From contig NZ_VEIO01000001.1 in assembly GCF_007680605.1 (NCBI RefSeq), positions 1,364,001 to 1,428,000 on the forward strand: a DNA stretch of 64,000 nucleotides, in the 5' to 3' direction. The position numbers and the translations under genes are program-made. Source of the stretch: Paenibacillus xylanexedens. GTDB lineage: Bacteria > Bacillota > Bacilli > Paenibacillales > Paenibacillaceae. The notes under the pieces are model-generated. The model saw only the letters and a program-made list of their open reading frames with translations, did no database searches and was not told the origin of the DNA. Each line of letters starts with the position of its first letter. The stretch's first letter is position 1. Below are positions 44,826 through 54,142 of the stretch, piece after piece.

Positions 44826-45424
44826 ATAAACGATGGATTTTGGCAATGGTGTTGCTCTTAGGGACTTTGATGTTAACGGCTTGTGGGCAGAAGTATGCGG
44901 CTGTGCCCATTAATGAGGACGTGGATATCTGTGCGATCTGTAACATGCAGGTGAAGGATGATGCGTTTGCCACACAGCTTACAACGAAGGACGGTAAAAA
45001 CTTCAAGTTTGATGACCTCGGTTGCATGAATGAATGGAAAAAAGAAAACGGCACAGACAACATTGGCATGGACTATGTGCGTGATTATAACGATAAAGAA
45101 TGGATTGAATTCAATAAAGCGACCTATGTATATGACCCTTCACTCAGAACACCCATGGCGTATGGCATTGTTAACTTCAAGGATAAAGCTTCTGCCGAGG
45201 CATTCGTGGCCGAGCAGGGTGTAGGCAAACTCATGACTGCGGAGGAACTCTCTTCTCATGATTGGACTCAGAATATGGATAACATGAATATGGACGGAGA
45301 CGGGCACGGGCATATTCACGATGAGGGCGGGACGGATCAAGGCTCGAAGCAAGATACGGGTGAAGATATGAGCAAAGATATGCATCAAGAAGGTGAGTCG
45401 AAAGAAGGATCAGGCAGCCACTGA
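44822..45424 (+). CDS. nosL: NosL-type copper chaperone lipoprotein
   Basis: The 200-residue lipoprotein has a lipobox (LTAC) and the NosL copper motif CAICNM (C-x-x-C-x-M) about 40 residues in, followed by FKFDDLGCMNEW. NosL binds Cu(I) and helps to load nitrous oxide reductase. The last ~45 residues are rich in Met, His, Asp and Gly (NMDNMNMDGDGHGHIHDEGG), an added metal-binding tail. Confidence 0.88.
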   Translation: MNKRWILAMVLLLGTLMLTACGQKYAAVPINEDVDICAICNMQVKDDAFATQLTTKDGKNFKFDDLGCMNEWKKENGTDNIGMDYVRDYNDKEWIEFNKATYVYDPSLRTPMAYGIVNFKDKASAEAFVAEQGVGKLMTAEELSSHDWTQNMDNMNMDGDGHGHIHDEGGTDQGSKQDTGEDMSKDMHQEGESKEGSGSH

Positions 45425-45446
45425 TGCGGATAGGGGGTGGTGAACG

Positions 45447-46268
45447 ATGTCTGATATGTTACACATAGCCAAAAGAGAGCTGAAAACGGGGTTTCGTAAC
45501 CCCTGGTCGTATTCGTTTCTCGTTCTTTTTTGCACATTTAGCTTAAGTCTGTTACTTCTGAATGCACAGAATCCGGTTCAAGGATATTCGGGCACCACAG
45601 GTTCCATGCTGAACCTGATTCTGTATCTTTTACCGCTGATGACGCTGTTCCTGGGTTCATTCTCATTGACTGCTGAAAAGGAAGACGGAAGCTGGCAGCT
45701 TCTATCGACGTATCCCATAGGCACGTTCTCCTTCATTACAGGCAAATATCTTGGACTAGCCGCCGTGTTACTACTCATCGTGACATTTGGCTACGGCCTG
45801 ATGGGGCTGGTTAGCGGGTTGCTTGGAAATCCGATCGATCTACTGACCTATCTGCTATTTCTAGCGTTTTCTTGTGGACTTGTGCTTTTATTTCTAAGTA
45901 TTGCGTTATGGATTGGATCGTTGTCCCGTAACCGCTGGCAAGCTTTGACGATTTCCGTATCGATCTGGTTTTTCGCCGTTATTGGCTGGCCGACATTATT
46001 ACTTTCGATACTAGGGTTACTGCCGTACCTCTGGATAAAACCGTTGCTGGTGGTGTTAACCTTTTTAAACCCGGCTGAATTGGTACGGCTGTTTATTGTG
46101 ATCAGGCTCGGCGGTGGTTCTATCCTGGGGCCCGAGTATTATCAATGGGTAACGTGGGTGCAACAGCCATGGGGAAGTACCCTATTTATCGGGATATGTC
46201 TGTTATGGATAAGCTTCTCCATTCTCATTGTCTACGCTATCTGGGAAAGGGGGCGCTCTCGTGCTTGA
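45447..46268 (+). CDS. nosY: NosY-like ABC-2 permease
   Basis: The 273-residue protein has about six membrane helices and the early KRELKTGFRNPWSYSFLVLF segment typical of ABC-2 permeases such as NosY. It would form the membrane part of the NosFY transporter. GGGGGTGG is upstream of the ATG. Its 3' end overlaps the ATPase gene by 8 bp. Confidence 0.85.
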   Translation: MSDMLHIAKRELKTGFRNPWSYSFLVLFCTFSLSLLLLNAQNPVQGYSGTTGSMLNLILYLLPLMTLFLGSFSLTAEKEDGSWQLLSTYPIGTFSFITGKYLGLAAVLLLIVTFGYGLMGLVSGLLGNPIDLLTYLLFLAFSCGLVLLFLSIALWIGSLSRNRWQALTISVSIWFFAVIGWPTLLLSILGLLPYLWIKPLLVVLTFLNPAELVRLFIVIRLGGGSILGPEYYQWVTWVQQPWGSTLFIGICLLWISFSILIVYAIWERGRSRA

Positions 46269-46974
46269 ACCGGAAGTTATTGTGAACGGACTAGGCAAAC
46301 AAATTAAAAGTCAGAGCATCGTCAAAGATATCTCCTTTCGTCTTGGTTCGGGTCAGGTGCTTGCCGTCTGCGGCGGAAACGGTGCAGGCAAAAGTACGTT
46401 GCTGCGTATGCTGGCAGGCATTCTGCGCCCGACTTCAGGTGAGGTTACGGTGAATAACGTCCGCTGGTCACAGGATCGCAAAAGGTACGCAAATCAGATC
46501 GGATATATGCCGGATGACTATCAGTTCAGCCAAGGTCTTACGGCCGGGGAAGCTTTGTTATTTTGGGCTTCGCTCCGTAAGCTTCCCCGAGAGCGGGTGC
46601 AGGAAGTGTTAGAGATGGTGGGACTCAGCGAGCAAAAACATAAACGAGTGACCGCCTTCTCCAAAGGCATGCGGCAGCGTGTATTGTTTGCTCAGGCGAT
46701 GCTTGCAAAGCCCGCTCTTCTGATCATGGACGAGCCTACCAATGGACTAGATCCATTCTGGATGCAAGAGTTCGTACACTTACTGGGAGATATCAAGCAG
46801 GAAGGGCACATGGTTGTGTTTTCCACACATCAGCTTGAAGTGGCGAATGACATTGCAGACCAGGTGATGTTTATGAATCATGGTTCAAATGTCGGGGAAG
46901 GCACCGTAGAAGATATTCGAAATCAGTATGGTTCACTTCATGCTGCTTTTCATCAGAGTCTGGGAATAACGTGA
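46261..46974 (+). CDS. nosF: NosF-like ABC ATPase
   Basis: The 237-residue ATPase has Walker A GGNGAGKST, signature FSKGMRQRV, Walker B LLIMDEPTNGLD and the H-loop STHQLEV. It partners with NosY. The start is GTG at 46261, preceded by AAAGGGGG and overlapping the nosY stop; the frame extends 11 codons upstream without a ribosome site. Confidence 0.88.
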   Translation: MLEPEVIVNGLGKQIKSQSIVKDISFRLGSGQVLAVCGGNGAGKSTLLRMLAGILRPTSGEVTVNNVRWSQDRKRYANQIGYMPDDYQFSQGLTAGEALLFWASLRKLPRERVQEVLEMVGLSEQKHKRVTAFSKGMRQRVLFAQAMLAKPALLIMDEPTNGLDPFWMQEFVHLLGDIKQEGHMVVFSTHQLEVANDIADQVMFMNHGSNVGEGTVEDIRNQYGSLHAAFHQSLGIT

Positions 46975-46987
46975 AGGTGATGTGATC

Positions 46988-47581
46988 ATGCAAAACAAGC
47001 CGCAAAGCAGGGATACCAACAGTGCGCAACAGGACGGACAAAAAAAGAAAGGGTCGAAAATAAGACGGATTGCTACGATGTTGATTGCACTGGCAGCATT
47101 GGCTACGGGAGTATGGGCCGTGCTGGCGAATCTATCGAACTCAGATGCGAAGAGCAACAATCCAATCCGCGCAGGAGTCGAGGCTCCTGATTTTACAGCG
47201 GTTAATTCCGAAGGGGAGCAAGTCCAGTTGTCTGATTACCGGGGCAAAGCCGTGATGATTAACTTCTGGGCATCCTGGTGCACGCCATGTGTAAGAGAAA
47301 TGCCCTTGGTTCACGAGCTTGCACAGCAAAATCAAAACAACGTGGAGACACTGTTTGTTAACGTGGGGGAGAGCAAGGGGACCATTACCGAGTTTATGAA
47401 AAGTCATCGGTTCGATTTTCCGGTAATCATTGACGCAACGGGCAAGATATCCAAACTGTACCGTATCAATGGCCTGCCAGCCACAATGGTTATTGATCAA
47501 GGGGGGCATTTCAGCCATATCTTGCTCGGTGAACTGACAGAGGATATTCCTTTGCAACAATGGTTGGAGGAAAGGTTGTGA
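46988..47581 (+). CDS. TlpA/ResA-type membrane-anchored thioredoxin
   Basis: The 197-residue protein has one N-terminal membrane helix (IATMLIALAALATGVWAVL) and an extracytoplasmic thioredoxin fold with the redox motif WCTPC in NFWASWCTPCVREMP. TlpA-like proteins reduce cysteines or handle copper for terminal oxidases and cytochromes. As last gene of the nos cluster it may keep the NosL or NosZ metal-site cysteines reduced. The ATG at 46988 follows GAAGGTGAT. Confidence 0.88.
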   Translation: MQNKPQSRDTNSAQQDGQKKKGSKIRRIATMLIALAALATGVWAVLANLSNSDAKSNNPIRAGVEAPDFTAVNSEGEQVQLSDYRGKAVMINFWASWCTPCVREMPLVHELAQQNQNNVETLFVNVGESKGTITEFMKSHRFDFPVIIDATGKISKLYRINGLPATMVIDQGGHFSHILLGELTEDIPLQQWLEERL

Positions 47582-47630
47582 ATGTCGACAATTCATATAT
47601 GATTGTTAAAAATAAAGGGCATTTCAAAAT

Positions 47631-47691
47631 AATGATCAAACAAGCTGGTTCCTTAATGTAAGGAATTTCAGATTGTTTGATCATTTTTTTA
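47631..47691 (+). terminator. Terminator of the nos-like operon
   Basis: AATGATCAAACAA..TTCCTTA pairs with TAAGGAA..TTGTTTGATCATT, followed by seven T. Confidence 0.88.
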
Positions 47692-47719
47692 GCGCTATTT
47701 TTCTGAATTCTTTTTATTG

Positions 47720-47806
47720 TTCGAAAATTTTCGAATTATTTATTGCTGCTTTGTGGATAGTGTGATATATTTCTTTTCGTGCCAAACAGTTCGAAAAAAA
47801 TCGAAC
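47720..47806 (+). promoter_or_regulatory. Two TTCGAA-based palindromes upstream of the NTF2-like gene
   Basis: TTCGAAAATTTTCGAA (47720-47735) is a perfect 16-bp palindrome. GTTCGA-AAAAAA-TCGAAC (47789-47806) is a perfect inverted repeat with a 6-bp spacer, 47 bp ahead of the next start codon. They look like operators for one dimeric regulator. Confidence 0.55.
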
Positions 47807-47852
47807 TAAATTATGCTACATAAAATAATGTAAAAATACAGGAGGTAATACG

Positions 47853-48281
47853 ATGTCTAATACAGCAACCGCTGGCAATACTACTAATTCTCTGAATACC
47901 GATGCAAACATCACGATGTTAAATAACTATTTCCGCTTGTTTGATGCATCTCGCACTGACGATCGGGCTATGAAAGATTTGTTATCCCTGTTCACGCAGG
48001 ATGCTGAAATTGTTTCAAACGGTAGCAGTCGTACAGGATTCGAAGTCGTTGTTAAGACTATTTATGAATACAACAAAGACATTAAACATATGTGGGATGC
48101 ATGGGTTCTTCAGCCCGACGGCAGTTATCGAACGAACTGGGTGGTATGCGGTCAAGCAGTAGATGGCACGGTTTTCACCAAAGCAGGTATAGATATTATG
48201 CGTTTAAATGAAGAGGGAAAGATTATGTATATGAAGAACGTGCAGACGACTGAGGATGCTTACAAGGAATATAATTCGTAA
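47853..48281 (+). CDS. NTF2-like (SnoaL-type) small protein
   Basis: The 142-residue protein has the features of the nuclear transport factor 2 / SnoaL cone fold: MLNNYFRLFDASRTDDRAMKD helix, LLSLFTQDAEIVSNG, and the late GIDIMRLNEEGKIMYMKNVQ strands. The first 20 residues are low-complexity (T/N/S). CAGGAGG precedes the ATG. Members bind or isomerise small molecules; no function can be fixed here. Confidence 0.8.
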   Translation: MSNTATAGNTTNSLNTDANITMLNNYFRLFDASRTDDRAMKDLLSLFTQDAEIVSNGSSRTGFEVVVKTIYEYNKDIKHMWDAWVLQPDGSYRTNWVVCGQAVDGTVFTKAGIDIMRLNEEGKIMYMKNVQTTEDAYKEYNS

Positions 48282-48443
48282 GATAAATATATGAGGTGTT
48301 ACTTTATAGGCCTCTGGTAAGCAATAATCACTGGTTTGCTACATAGTAACCCAAGTAACCCTTTTTTAATTTGGCATAATTTTTAGACTTATTTACTGGA
48401 TTTACAGTATTTGTCCTGCAACTGAACTATCCTAAAACTAAAG

Positions 48444-48485
48444 AAACCGATGGGCATTTACATATAAACGCCCATCGGTTTTTAT
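48444..48485 (+). terminator. Terminator after the NTF2-like gene
   Basis: AAACCGATGGGC pairs perfectly with GCCCATCGGTTT, then T residues. The rest of 48282-48725 has no supported gene. Confidence 0.9.
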
Positions 48486-48725
48486 TTTAAACAAAAAGAT
48501 ATTTTCTTCGAAATGATATATGCACCATGTGACGAGTTAGTTGTTCACTCCCGAGTGATTTTCGGGCAAAAGCTCTATTGGAATATCCATGAAATTTGTT
48601 CATATAGGATGAACTGGAGTATGATTAGGGAGGACAATGCTGATAATCATCATATAAGTAAAAGTCCCTTGGAAACTTACTATACAATCAATACCACATA
48701 ACTTCTTTGAAGGGGGACATCTGTT

Positions 48726-50657
48726 TTGGATGAGCAGTTTCTAGATTTATTGGCTCAGCAATATGATACTGAAGAAAAAATCATCACCGAGATCATCAAC
48801 CTTGAAGCGATCTCCAATCTCCCTAAGGGAACCGAGCATTTTGTCAGTGATTTGCATGGGGAGTTTCAGGCTTTTCAGCATGTACTACGAAACGGTTCGG
48901 GTACCGTCAAAGAAAAAATCAAGGAATTATTCCGGGAGGTATGGACGGATCAGGAAATCAATGATTTTGCAGCTCTGGTTTATTATCCAGAAGAAAAAAT
49001 ACAGCTGGTTATAGCGGAATTGAGTAATAAATCGGCTCTTAGCCAGTGGTATAGACAAACAATTGAACACATGCTTAAGCTTATTTCTTATGCCTCCTCC
49101 AAGTATACACGCTCGAAATTGCGTAAAGCTCTGCCGGAACAATATGTATATATTGTAGAGGAGCTTCTGTACAAGACGGATTCGACCAACAATAAAGATC
49201 CTTATTATGAGGAAATATATCGGCAAATTATAGCCCTGGGCCAAGCGGACAAGCTCATTATCGGCCTTGCTTATACAACCCAGCGCCTGGTGGTTGACCA
49301 TCTTCATGTGGTTGGGGATATTTATGACCGTGGTCCAGACCCCGATAAAATTATGGATACACTAATCCATTACCATTCTGTAGATATTCAGTGGGGAAAC
49401 CATGATGTCCTCTGGATCGGGGCGTACGCGGGTTCTCTGGTCTGCCTTGCGAATATTATCCGGATATGTGCCAGATACGATAATCTGGACATCATAGAAG
49501 ATGTATACGGAATTAATCTGCGCCCACTGCTAAACTTGGCGGAGAAATACTATGAAGATAATCTGCCTTTCAGACCTAAGGTTCAGGCTGGCCATCATGT
49601 ATCAGAGCAGGAAATACTGCAGATCACCAAAATTCACCAAGCCATTGCCATGATACAGTTTAAACTTGAAAGCCCGATTATCAAGAGACGCCCATACTTT
49701 AATATGTCTGAAAGACTTTTGCTGGAGCAGATTGATTACGACAAAAATGAAATCAAGATCTGCGGAAAAACGTACAAGCTGGAAAACACCTGTTTTACAA
49801 CCGTAAATCCGCAAAAGCCTGAACAATTGCTGGAGGAAGAACGCCAAGTGATGGAGAAACTGCTGTTCTCCGTTCAGCATTCCGAAAAGCTGGCCAGACA
49901 TATGAACTTCCTCATGAAGAAGGGAAGCCTTTATTTAAAATACAACGGGAATTTGTTAATCCACGGCTGTATTCCTATGGATGAAGAAGGAAATATGGAA
50001 GAAATGCAGATTGAAGACAAGACCTATTCGGGCCGTCAATTGCTTGATGTTTTTGAGGAATATTTACGTTACGCCTTTGCGCATCCGGAAGAGACAGAAG
50101 ATCTGGCGACGGATATGGTATGGTACATCTGGACAGGAGAATGTTCCTCACTCTTTGGCAAGAGAGAAATGACCACTTTTGAACGTTATTTTATTCAAGA
50201 AAAAGAAGCACATAAGGAGAGAAAAAATCCTTATTACCATTTACGTGAAAATGAAGAGATCTGTCGAAGAATCTTGCAGGAGTTTGATTTGAATCCGGAT
50301 CATGGACATGTCATTAATGGCCACACGCCGGTCAAAGAAATCAGTGGAGAGAGCCCTGTGAAAGCAAACGGAAAAATGATCGTGATTGACGGCGGTTTTT
50401 CCAAAGCCTATCAATCCACAACAGGCATTGCCGGATATACCTTGCTTTACAACTCTTTTGGCATGCAGCTCGTCGCCCATCAAAAATTCAATTCAAAAGA
50501 AGAGGTGTTATGCAACGGAACGGACGTATTGTCTGTAAAAAGACTGGTGGATAAAGAGCTGGAACGGAAACTGGTGAAGGAAACCAATGTTGGGGAGAAG
50601 CTGCAGCAGAAAATCTTAAACTTGAAGGATCTATTAGACTATCGCTATATGAAATGA
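48726..50657 (+). CDS. fbp: Class III fructose-1,6-bisphosphatase
   Basis: The 643-residue protein is the Firmicute class III FBPase of gluconeogenesis, which is Mn2+-dependent and has a calcineurin-type metallophosphatase core. The metal motifs are DLHGE (about residue 43), [15 protein letters not shown] and WGNHDVLW, with a late [18 protein letters not shown] segment. Length is close to B. subtilis Fbp (671). The start is TTG, preceded by AAGGGGG. In Bacillus the enzyme is activated by phosphoenolpyruvate. It is monocistronic, with a terminator downstream. Confidence 0.95.
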   Translation: MDEQFLDLLAQQYDTEEKIITEIINLEAISNLPKGTEHFVSDLHGEFQAFQHVLRNGSGTVKEKIKELFREVWTDQEINDFAALVYYPEEKIQLVIAELSNKSALSQWYRQTIEHMLKLISYASSKYTRSKLRKALPEQYVYIVEELLYKTDSTNNKDPYYEEIYRQIIALGQADKLIIGLAYTTQRLVVDHLHVVGDIYDRGPDPDKIMDTLIHYHSVDIQWGNHDVLWIGAYAGSLVCLANIIRICARYDNLDIIEDVYGINLRPLLNLAEKYYEDNLPFRPKVQAGHHVSEQEILQITKIHQAIAMIQFKLESPIIKRRPYFNMSERLLLEQIDYDKNEIKICGKTYKLENTCFTTVNPQKPEQLLEEERQVMEKLLFSVQHSEKLARHMNFLMKKGSLYLKYNGNLLIHGCIPMDEEGNMEEMQIEDKTYSGRQLLDVFEEYLRYAFAHPEETEDLATDMVWYIWTGECSSLFGKREMTTFERYFIQEKEAHKERKNPYYHLRENEEICRRILQEFDLNPDHGHVINGHTPVKEISGESPVKANGKMIVIDGGFSKAYQSTTGIAGYTLLYNSFGMQLVAHQKFNSKEEVLCNGTDVLSVKRLVDKELERKLVKETNVGEKLQQKILNLKDLLDYRYMK

Positions 50658-50670
50658 GAGCAATGCTAAA

Positions 50671-50711
50671 AGTACAAAAAGCCCCCATGCGAGGGAGGCT
50701 TTTTGTACTTT
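50671..50711. terminator. Bidirectional terminator after fbp
   Basis: AGTACAAAAAGCC pairs with GGCTTTTTGTACT; runs of A and T on both sides serve fbp and the converging acetyltransferase gene. Confidence 0.85.
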
Positions 50712-50742
50712 TTTCTGCACTTATAAAAATCAACTGCAAATA

Positions 50743-51024
50743 CTATTGATGGAGAACATCTGCATATTCAGAGATACGCTCGAAACGTCCCTTGGCAAAA
50801 GGGCATAAAGGTAAAATCTTAATACCGTTTTCCCGTGCGTATTCCACCATAGCTTTGATAAGCTCATCACCAAGCCCTTGTCCCCGGTATGCATTTTCGA
50901 CCAAGGTGTGATCAATAATGTACAGCTCTGGACTTGAGATGACATAGGTCATCACCGCAGCAATGTCGCCGTTATCTTGAATAACAAATCTTTTATTGGC
51001 AGCTTCATGTTCTACGTTATGCAT
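50743..51024 (-). CDS. Small GNAT-family acetyltransferase (YjdJ-like)
   Basis: The 93-residue protein is a minimal GNAT fold (N-acetyltransferase-like) with the acetyl-CoA loop NAYRGQGLGDELI and FVIQDNGDIAAVMTY. Such short members include E. coli YjdJ. Its ATG at 51024 overlaps the stop of the upstream ferredoxin-like gene by 8 bp, with GAGG just ahead. The linkage to a YjdI-type protein is conserved in E. coli, which supports both calls. Confidence 0.82.
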   Translation of the reverse strand: MHNVEHEAANKRFVIQDNGDIAAVMTYVISSPELYIIDHTLVENAYRGQGLGDELIKAMVEYARENGIKILPLCPFAKGRFERISEYADVLHQ

Positions 51025-51268
51025 GTTCATCCTCTTTCTTTGTTGAAAATTCATCGTTCAGAAGCTTATACGTTAATGCTCCGCTTGGGCATGTGTCAAT
51101 ATGCCGGGCAACAGCCTCCGAAGTGTCACCATCGGGATCAACCCAAGGACGCTTGCTCAAATCAAAAACAGCAGGGAGGCCCTTTACGCAGATACCGGAA
51201 TGAATGCATACATCCGAATTAAACATGACCTCGATATCTTTACCGTAGTATAACTTCTCCGTAGCCAT
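51017..51268 (-). CDS. YjdI-like mono-cluster iron-sulfur protein (Fer4_19)
   Basis: The 83-residue protein has CIHSGICVKGLP and a later HIDTCPSGALTY, which fit the Fer4_19/YjdI family (divergent 4Fe-4S ferredoxin-like). It overlaps the acetyltransferase gene and is co-translated. The two proteins together may modify or sense something linked to redox state; the function is not known. Confidence 0.83.
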   Translation of the reverse strand: MATEKLYYGKDIEVMFNSDVCIHSGICVKGLPAVFDLSKRPWVDPDGDTSEAVARHIDTCPSGALTYKLLNDEFSTKKEDEHA

Positions 51269-51448
51269 AATCTCTTCACATCTTTCACTTTAGAGTTAGA
51301 ATTTTATACAGAACGCTATCCCATGCATTCATGCTAATCATGTTTGCCAGGCGGCTCTTGATGTCCGAATTATAATGAGGAATCATGGATTAGTCAACGT
51401 GAAGAATGACCTAATACGTTGATGTAATACTGATTTTCAACGTGTACA

Positions 51449-51496
51449 ACGTAAAAAGCGGGAATCCCTTGGTACAGGATTTCCGCTTTTTACGTG
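51449..51496. terminator. Stem-loop terminator in the metE-YjdI gap
   Basis: ACGTAAAAAGCGG..ATCC pairs with GGAT..CCGCTTTTTACGT. It can end metE transcription on the minus strand. The other bases of 51269-51572 hold the YjdI promoter region and no gene. Confidence 0.75.
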
Positions 51497-51572
51497 TTTT
51501 CTTAGCTTCATACAGCGAACATAAAGTTTTTTTATTGAAGCGTCCGTATATAAAATCAGTTGTTCAACTTTT

Positions 51573-53870
51573 CTAGTTCAGAACAGGAGTAGCATTATAC
51601 TTTGCCCGTGCAATTCGGGTTGCATCCACCATGTTTTTGAGAGAAGCCACGGTTTCTTCCTGTCCACGGGTTTTCAGACCGCAGTCCGGATTGATCCAGA
51701 ACAGCTTCGGATCGAGCACACGCAAAGCGCGGTCAATCATATTGCTCATTTCTTCGACGCTTGGTACACGCGGACTGTGAATGTCATATACACCAAGTCC
51801 AATACCTAGCTCATAGGTATTCTCTTCAAAGCTGTGAATCAGCTCGCCGTGGCTGCGCGAGGTTTCAATGGAGATGACGTCGGCATCCATCGCTTCAATA
51901 GAGTCGATCATATCGTGGAATTCGCAATAGCACATATGGGTATGAATTTGGGTTGTATCCTGTACAGTGCAGGTCGTAATACGGAACGCTTTGACCGCCC
52001 AATCCAGATAACTGGCTTGTTTATGTTCTTTGAGCGGCAAGCCTTCACGAACGGCAGGTTCATCCACCTGGATCATGCCGATGCCGGCTTTTTCAAGCGC
52101 TTCAACCTCTTGTCTGAGTGCATATGCCAATTGATACGCAATCGTTTCCCGTTCAATATCATCCCGAACAAAAGACCAGTTCATGATGGTGATCGGGCCA
52201 GTCAGCATACCTTTGACAGGGCGATCTGTTTTCGACTGCGCATACTTTGTTTCCTCCAGCGTCATTTCACCTACAAATTCAACATCTCCGAAAATAACAG
52301 GCGGTTTCACGCAACGTGAACCGTAAGATTGTACCCAGCCATATTGGGTGAAGGCGAAGCCAGCAAGCTTCTCTCCGAAAAATTCAACCATGTCCGTACG
52401 TTCAAACTCACCGTGAACCAACACGTCAATGCCGATCTCCTCTTGAATGTTAATCCAGCTGTCAATCTGATCACGGATAAAGGAACTGTACTGTTCATTG
52501 CTCAACTCGTTTTTGCGCCATTGCTGGCGAGCTTTTCTGACCTCCGTTGTTTGCGGGAAGCTGCCAATCGTTGTCGTTGGGAACAGAGGCAATTGCCATT
52601 TGTCCTGCTGTGCTATATGACGTTGTGCAAACGGACGTGAGCGGTTAGGCTCTTGTACACGGATAGAAGCCACAGCATCCTGTACTGCCGTACGATTACG
52701 ATCTTCAGAACGCTGCAATGCTTGCAGCTTCAGCTCAGCTTCGTTGATTTTAGCGGTAATGTCTGCATCGGTCTGTTTGAGTGCTTTGGTCAAAATAACG
52801 ATCTCATCCAGCTTTTCATCGGCAAATGCAAGTGCCTCTTTAAGTTCAACAGCAAGCTTTGTTTCTTTTGCTGTTGTCACAGGCACATGCAGCAAGCTGG
52901 AAGAGGACTGTACGATTATCCTTTCAGCTGTGACGAGTGAAGTAAGGGTGCCCAACAATGTCAGCTTGTCCTGAAGGGAGGCTTTCCAGATGCCGCGTCC
53001 GTCAATGATGCCTGCGCCAAGCACTTTATCTGCTGGAAAACCGCTCGTTTGAATGGATTGCAGGTTGCCTTCAAGTCCGTGTACAAAGTCAAGACCGATG
53101 CCTTGCACTGGCAATTGAATGATTTCGTTATAGTTTTCCACGGACTCAAAGTATGTCTGCAGCAAGATATTTAAGCCAGGAACAGCGGATGCAAAGGCTG
53201 TATAGATTTTGTTCAAGCGCTGTACGTCCTGGTCATGCAGTTTGGTTACAAGAATCGGCTCATCAATCTGTACCCACTGTACGCCTGCGTCTGCAAGTTC
53301 TTGTAATACCTGAGTGTAAAGCGGAACCAACTGATCCAGCCAAGCATCGGTTTCGGATGCATCATACCCCTTGGAGAGCTTCAGGAAGGTCAGCGGTCCA
53401 ACGATGACTGGTTTACCTTCAATACCTAACTTCTCTTTCGCTTCGAGGTATGCAATCAGCGGTTTGTTCTCGGTAAGAGAAGGAGAAGCATCATGAAGTT
53501 CAGGTACAATATAGTGATAGTTCGTGTTGAACCATTTGGTCATTTCACTAGCTGCGGCATCCTTCGTTCCACGGGCGATGCCGTAATAGGTGGAGAGAGG
53601 CACAGCACCTCCGGTATAAGCGAAGCGTTTTGGCACAATACCAAACATCACGGCTGTATCCAGAATATGATCATAATAGCTGAAGTCGTTTACTGGAATC
53701 AGGTCAATGCCTTTGGCTTGCTGCTTTTGCAAATGATCGAAACGAATTTCCTGTAGTCTCGCATGAAGTTCATGTTCTTGCAATTTTCCTGACCAGAATG
53801 CTTCAAGTGCTTTTTTCCATTCCCGGTCGGCGCCAATTCGCGGATACCCCAATACGCTGCTTTTTGTCAT
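51573..53870 (-). CDS. metE: Cobalamin-independent methionine synthase MetE
   Basis: The 765-residue enzyme transfers a methyl group from methyltetrahydrofolate-triglutamate to homocysteine. It has the two-barrel structure: the N-terminal barrel starts SSVLGYPRIGADREWKKALE, and the C-terminal barrel begins near TTTIGSFPQTTEVRKAR and holds the Zn ligands in THMCYCEFHD and NPDCGLKTRG. Full length for the family. Preceded on the minus strand by GAGGGG and by a MET-box-like palindrome; I saw no S-box or T-box riboswitch. Confidence 0.96.
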   Translation of the reverse strand: MTKSSVLGYPRIGADREWKKALEAFWSGKLQEHELHARLQEIRFDHLQKQQAKGIDLIPVNDFSYYDHILDTAVMFGIVPKRFAYTGGAVPLSTYYGIARGTKDAAASEMTKWFNTNYHYIVPELHDASPSLTENKPLIAYLEAKEKLGIEGKPVIVGPLTFLKLSKGYDASETDAWLDQLVPLYTQVLQELADAGVQWVQIDEPILVTKLHDQDVQRLNKIYTAFASAVPGLNILLQTYFESVENYNEIIQLPVQGIGLDFVHGLEGNLQSIQTSGFPADKVLGAGIIDGRGIWKASLQDKLTLLGTLTSLVTAERIIVQSSSSLLHVPVTTAKETKLAVELKEALAFADEKLDEIVILTKALKQTDADITAKINEAELKLQALQRSEDRNRTAVQDAVASIRVQEPNRSRPFAQRHIAQQDKWQLPLFPTTTIGSFPQTTEVRKARQQWRKNELSNEQYSSFIRDQIDSWINIQEEIGIDVLVHGEFERTDMVEFFGEKLAGFAFTQYGWVQSYGSRCVKPPVIFGDVEFVGEMTLEETKYAQSKTDRPVKGMLTGPITIMNWSFVRDDIERETIAYQLAYALRQEVEALEKAGIGMIQVDEPAVREGLPLKEHKQASYLDWAVKAFRITTCTVQDTTQIHTHMCYCEFHDMIDSIEAMDADVISIETSRSHGELIHSFEENTYELGIGLGVYDIHSPRVPSVEEMSNMIDRALRVLDPKLFWINPDCGLKTRGQEETVASLKNMVDATRIARAKYNATPVLN

Positions 53871-53942
53871 TTGTCCTAACCCCTCTGCAATGTGTTAACA
53901 GTAAGGTATCATATAAGCATGGCTATTAAGTAATTCCATTAA

Positions 53943-53971
53943 ATTATATCTAGCTATAGCTTTGGGCTATA
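53943..53971 (-). promoter_or_regulatory. MET-box-like palindrome and promoter of metE
   Basis: On the minus strand TATAGC-CCAAA-GCTATA (53955-53971) is a perfect 6+5+6 inverted repeat of the LysR type (T-N11-A), and a perfect TATAAT (53943-53948) follows. The -35 position, 17 bp upstream of the -10, falls on the repeat's TATAGC, which is not a good -35, so an activator is expected. The box resembles the streptococcal MtaR/MetR MET-box TATAGTTTNAAACTATA. Confidence 0.65.
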
Positions 53972-54142
53972 TCAGGGAAGATAACGAACAAGTATAGAAC
54001 AAGGACGATGGAAGTGAAGAGGGAGGGGGCAACAAAGCCATGACGCCTCTATTGGAAAGAGGTAATCTTGTCTGGAAGTAGACATACGGGCGTTCCGATG
54101 GTTAACTAGGTTTATGGCAAGAAGGAAGGGAAGGCGGCATCT

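Noticed and set aside
48513-48701. 62-codon plus-strand ORF before fbp
   Set aside because: No ribosome site, protein-unlike composition, lies just past a terminator.
53871-54142. S-box or T-box riboswitch ahead of metE
   Set aside because: No S-box core or T-box specifier/antiterminator pattern was found; the palindrome at 53955-53971 is a better explanation.
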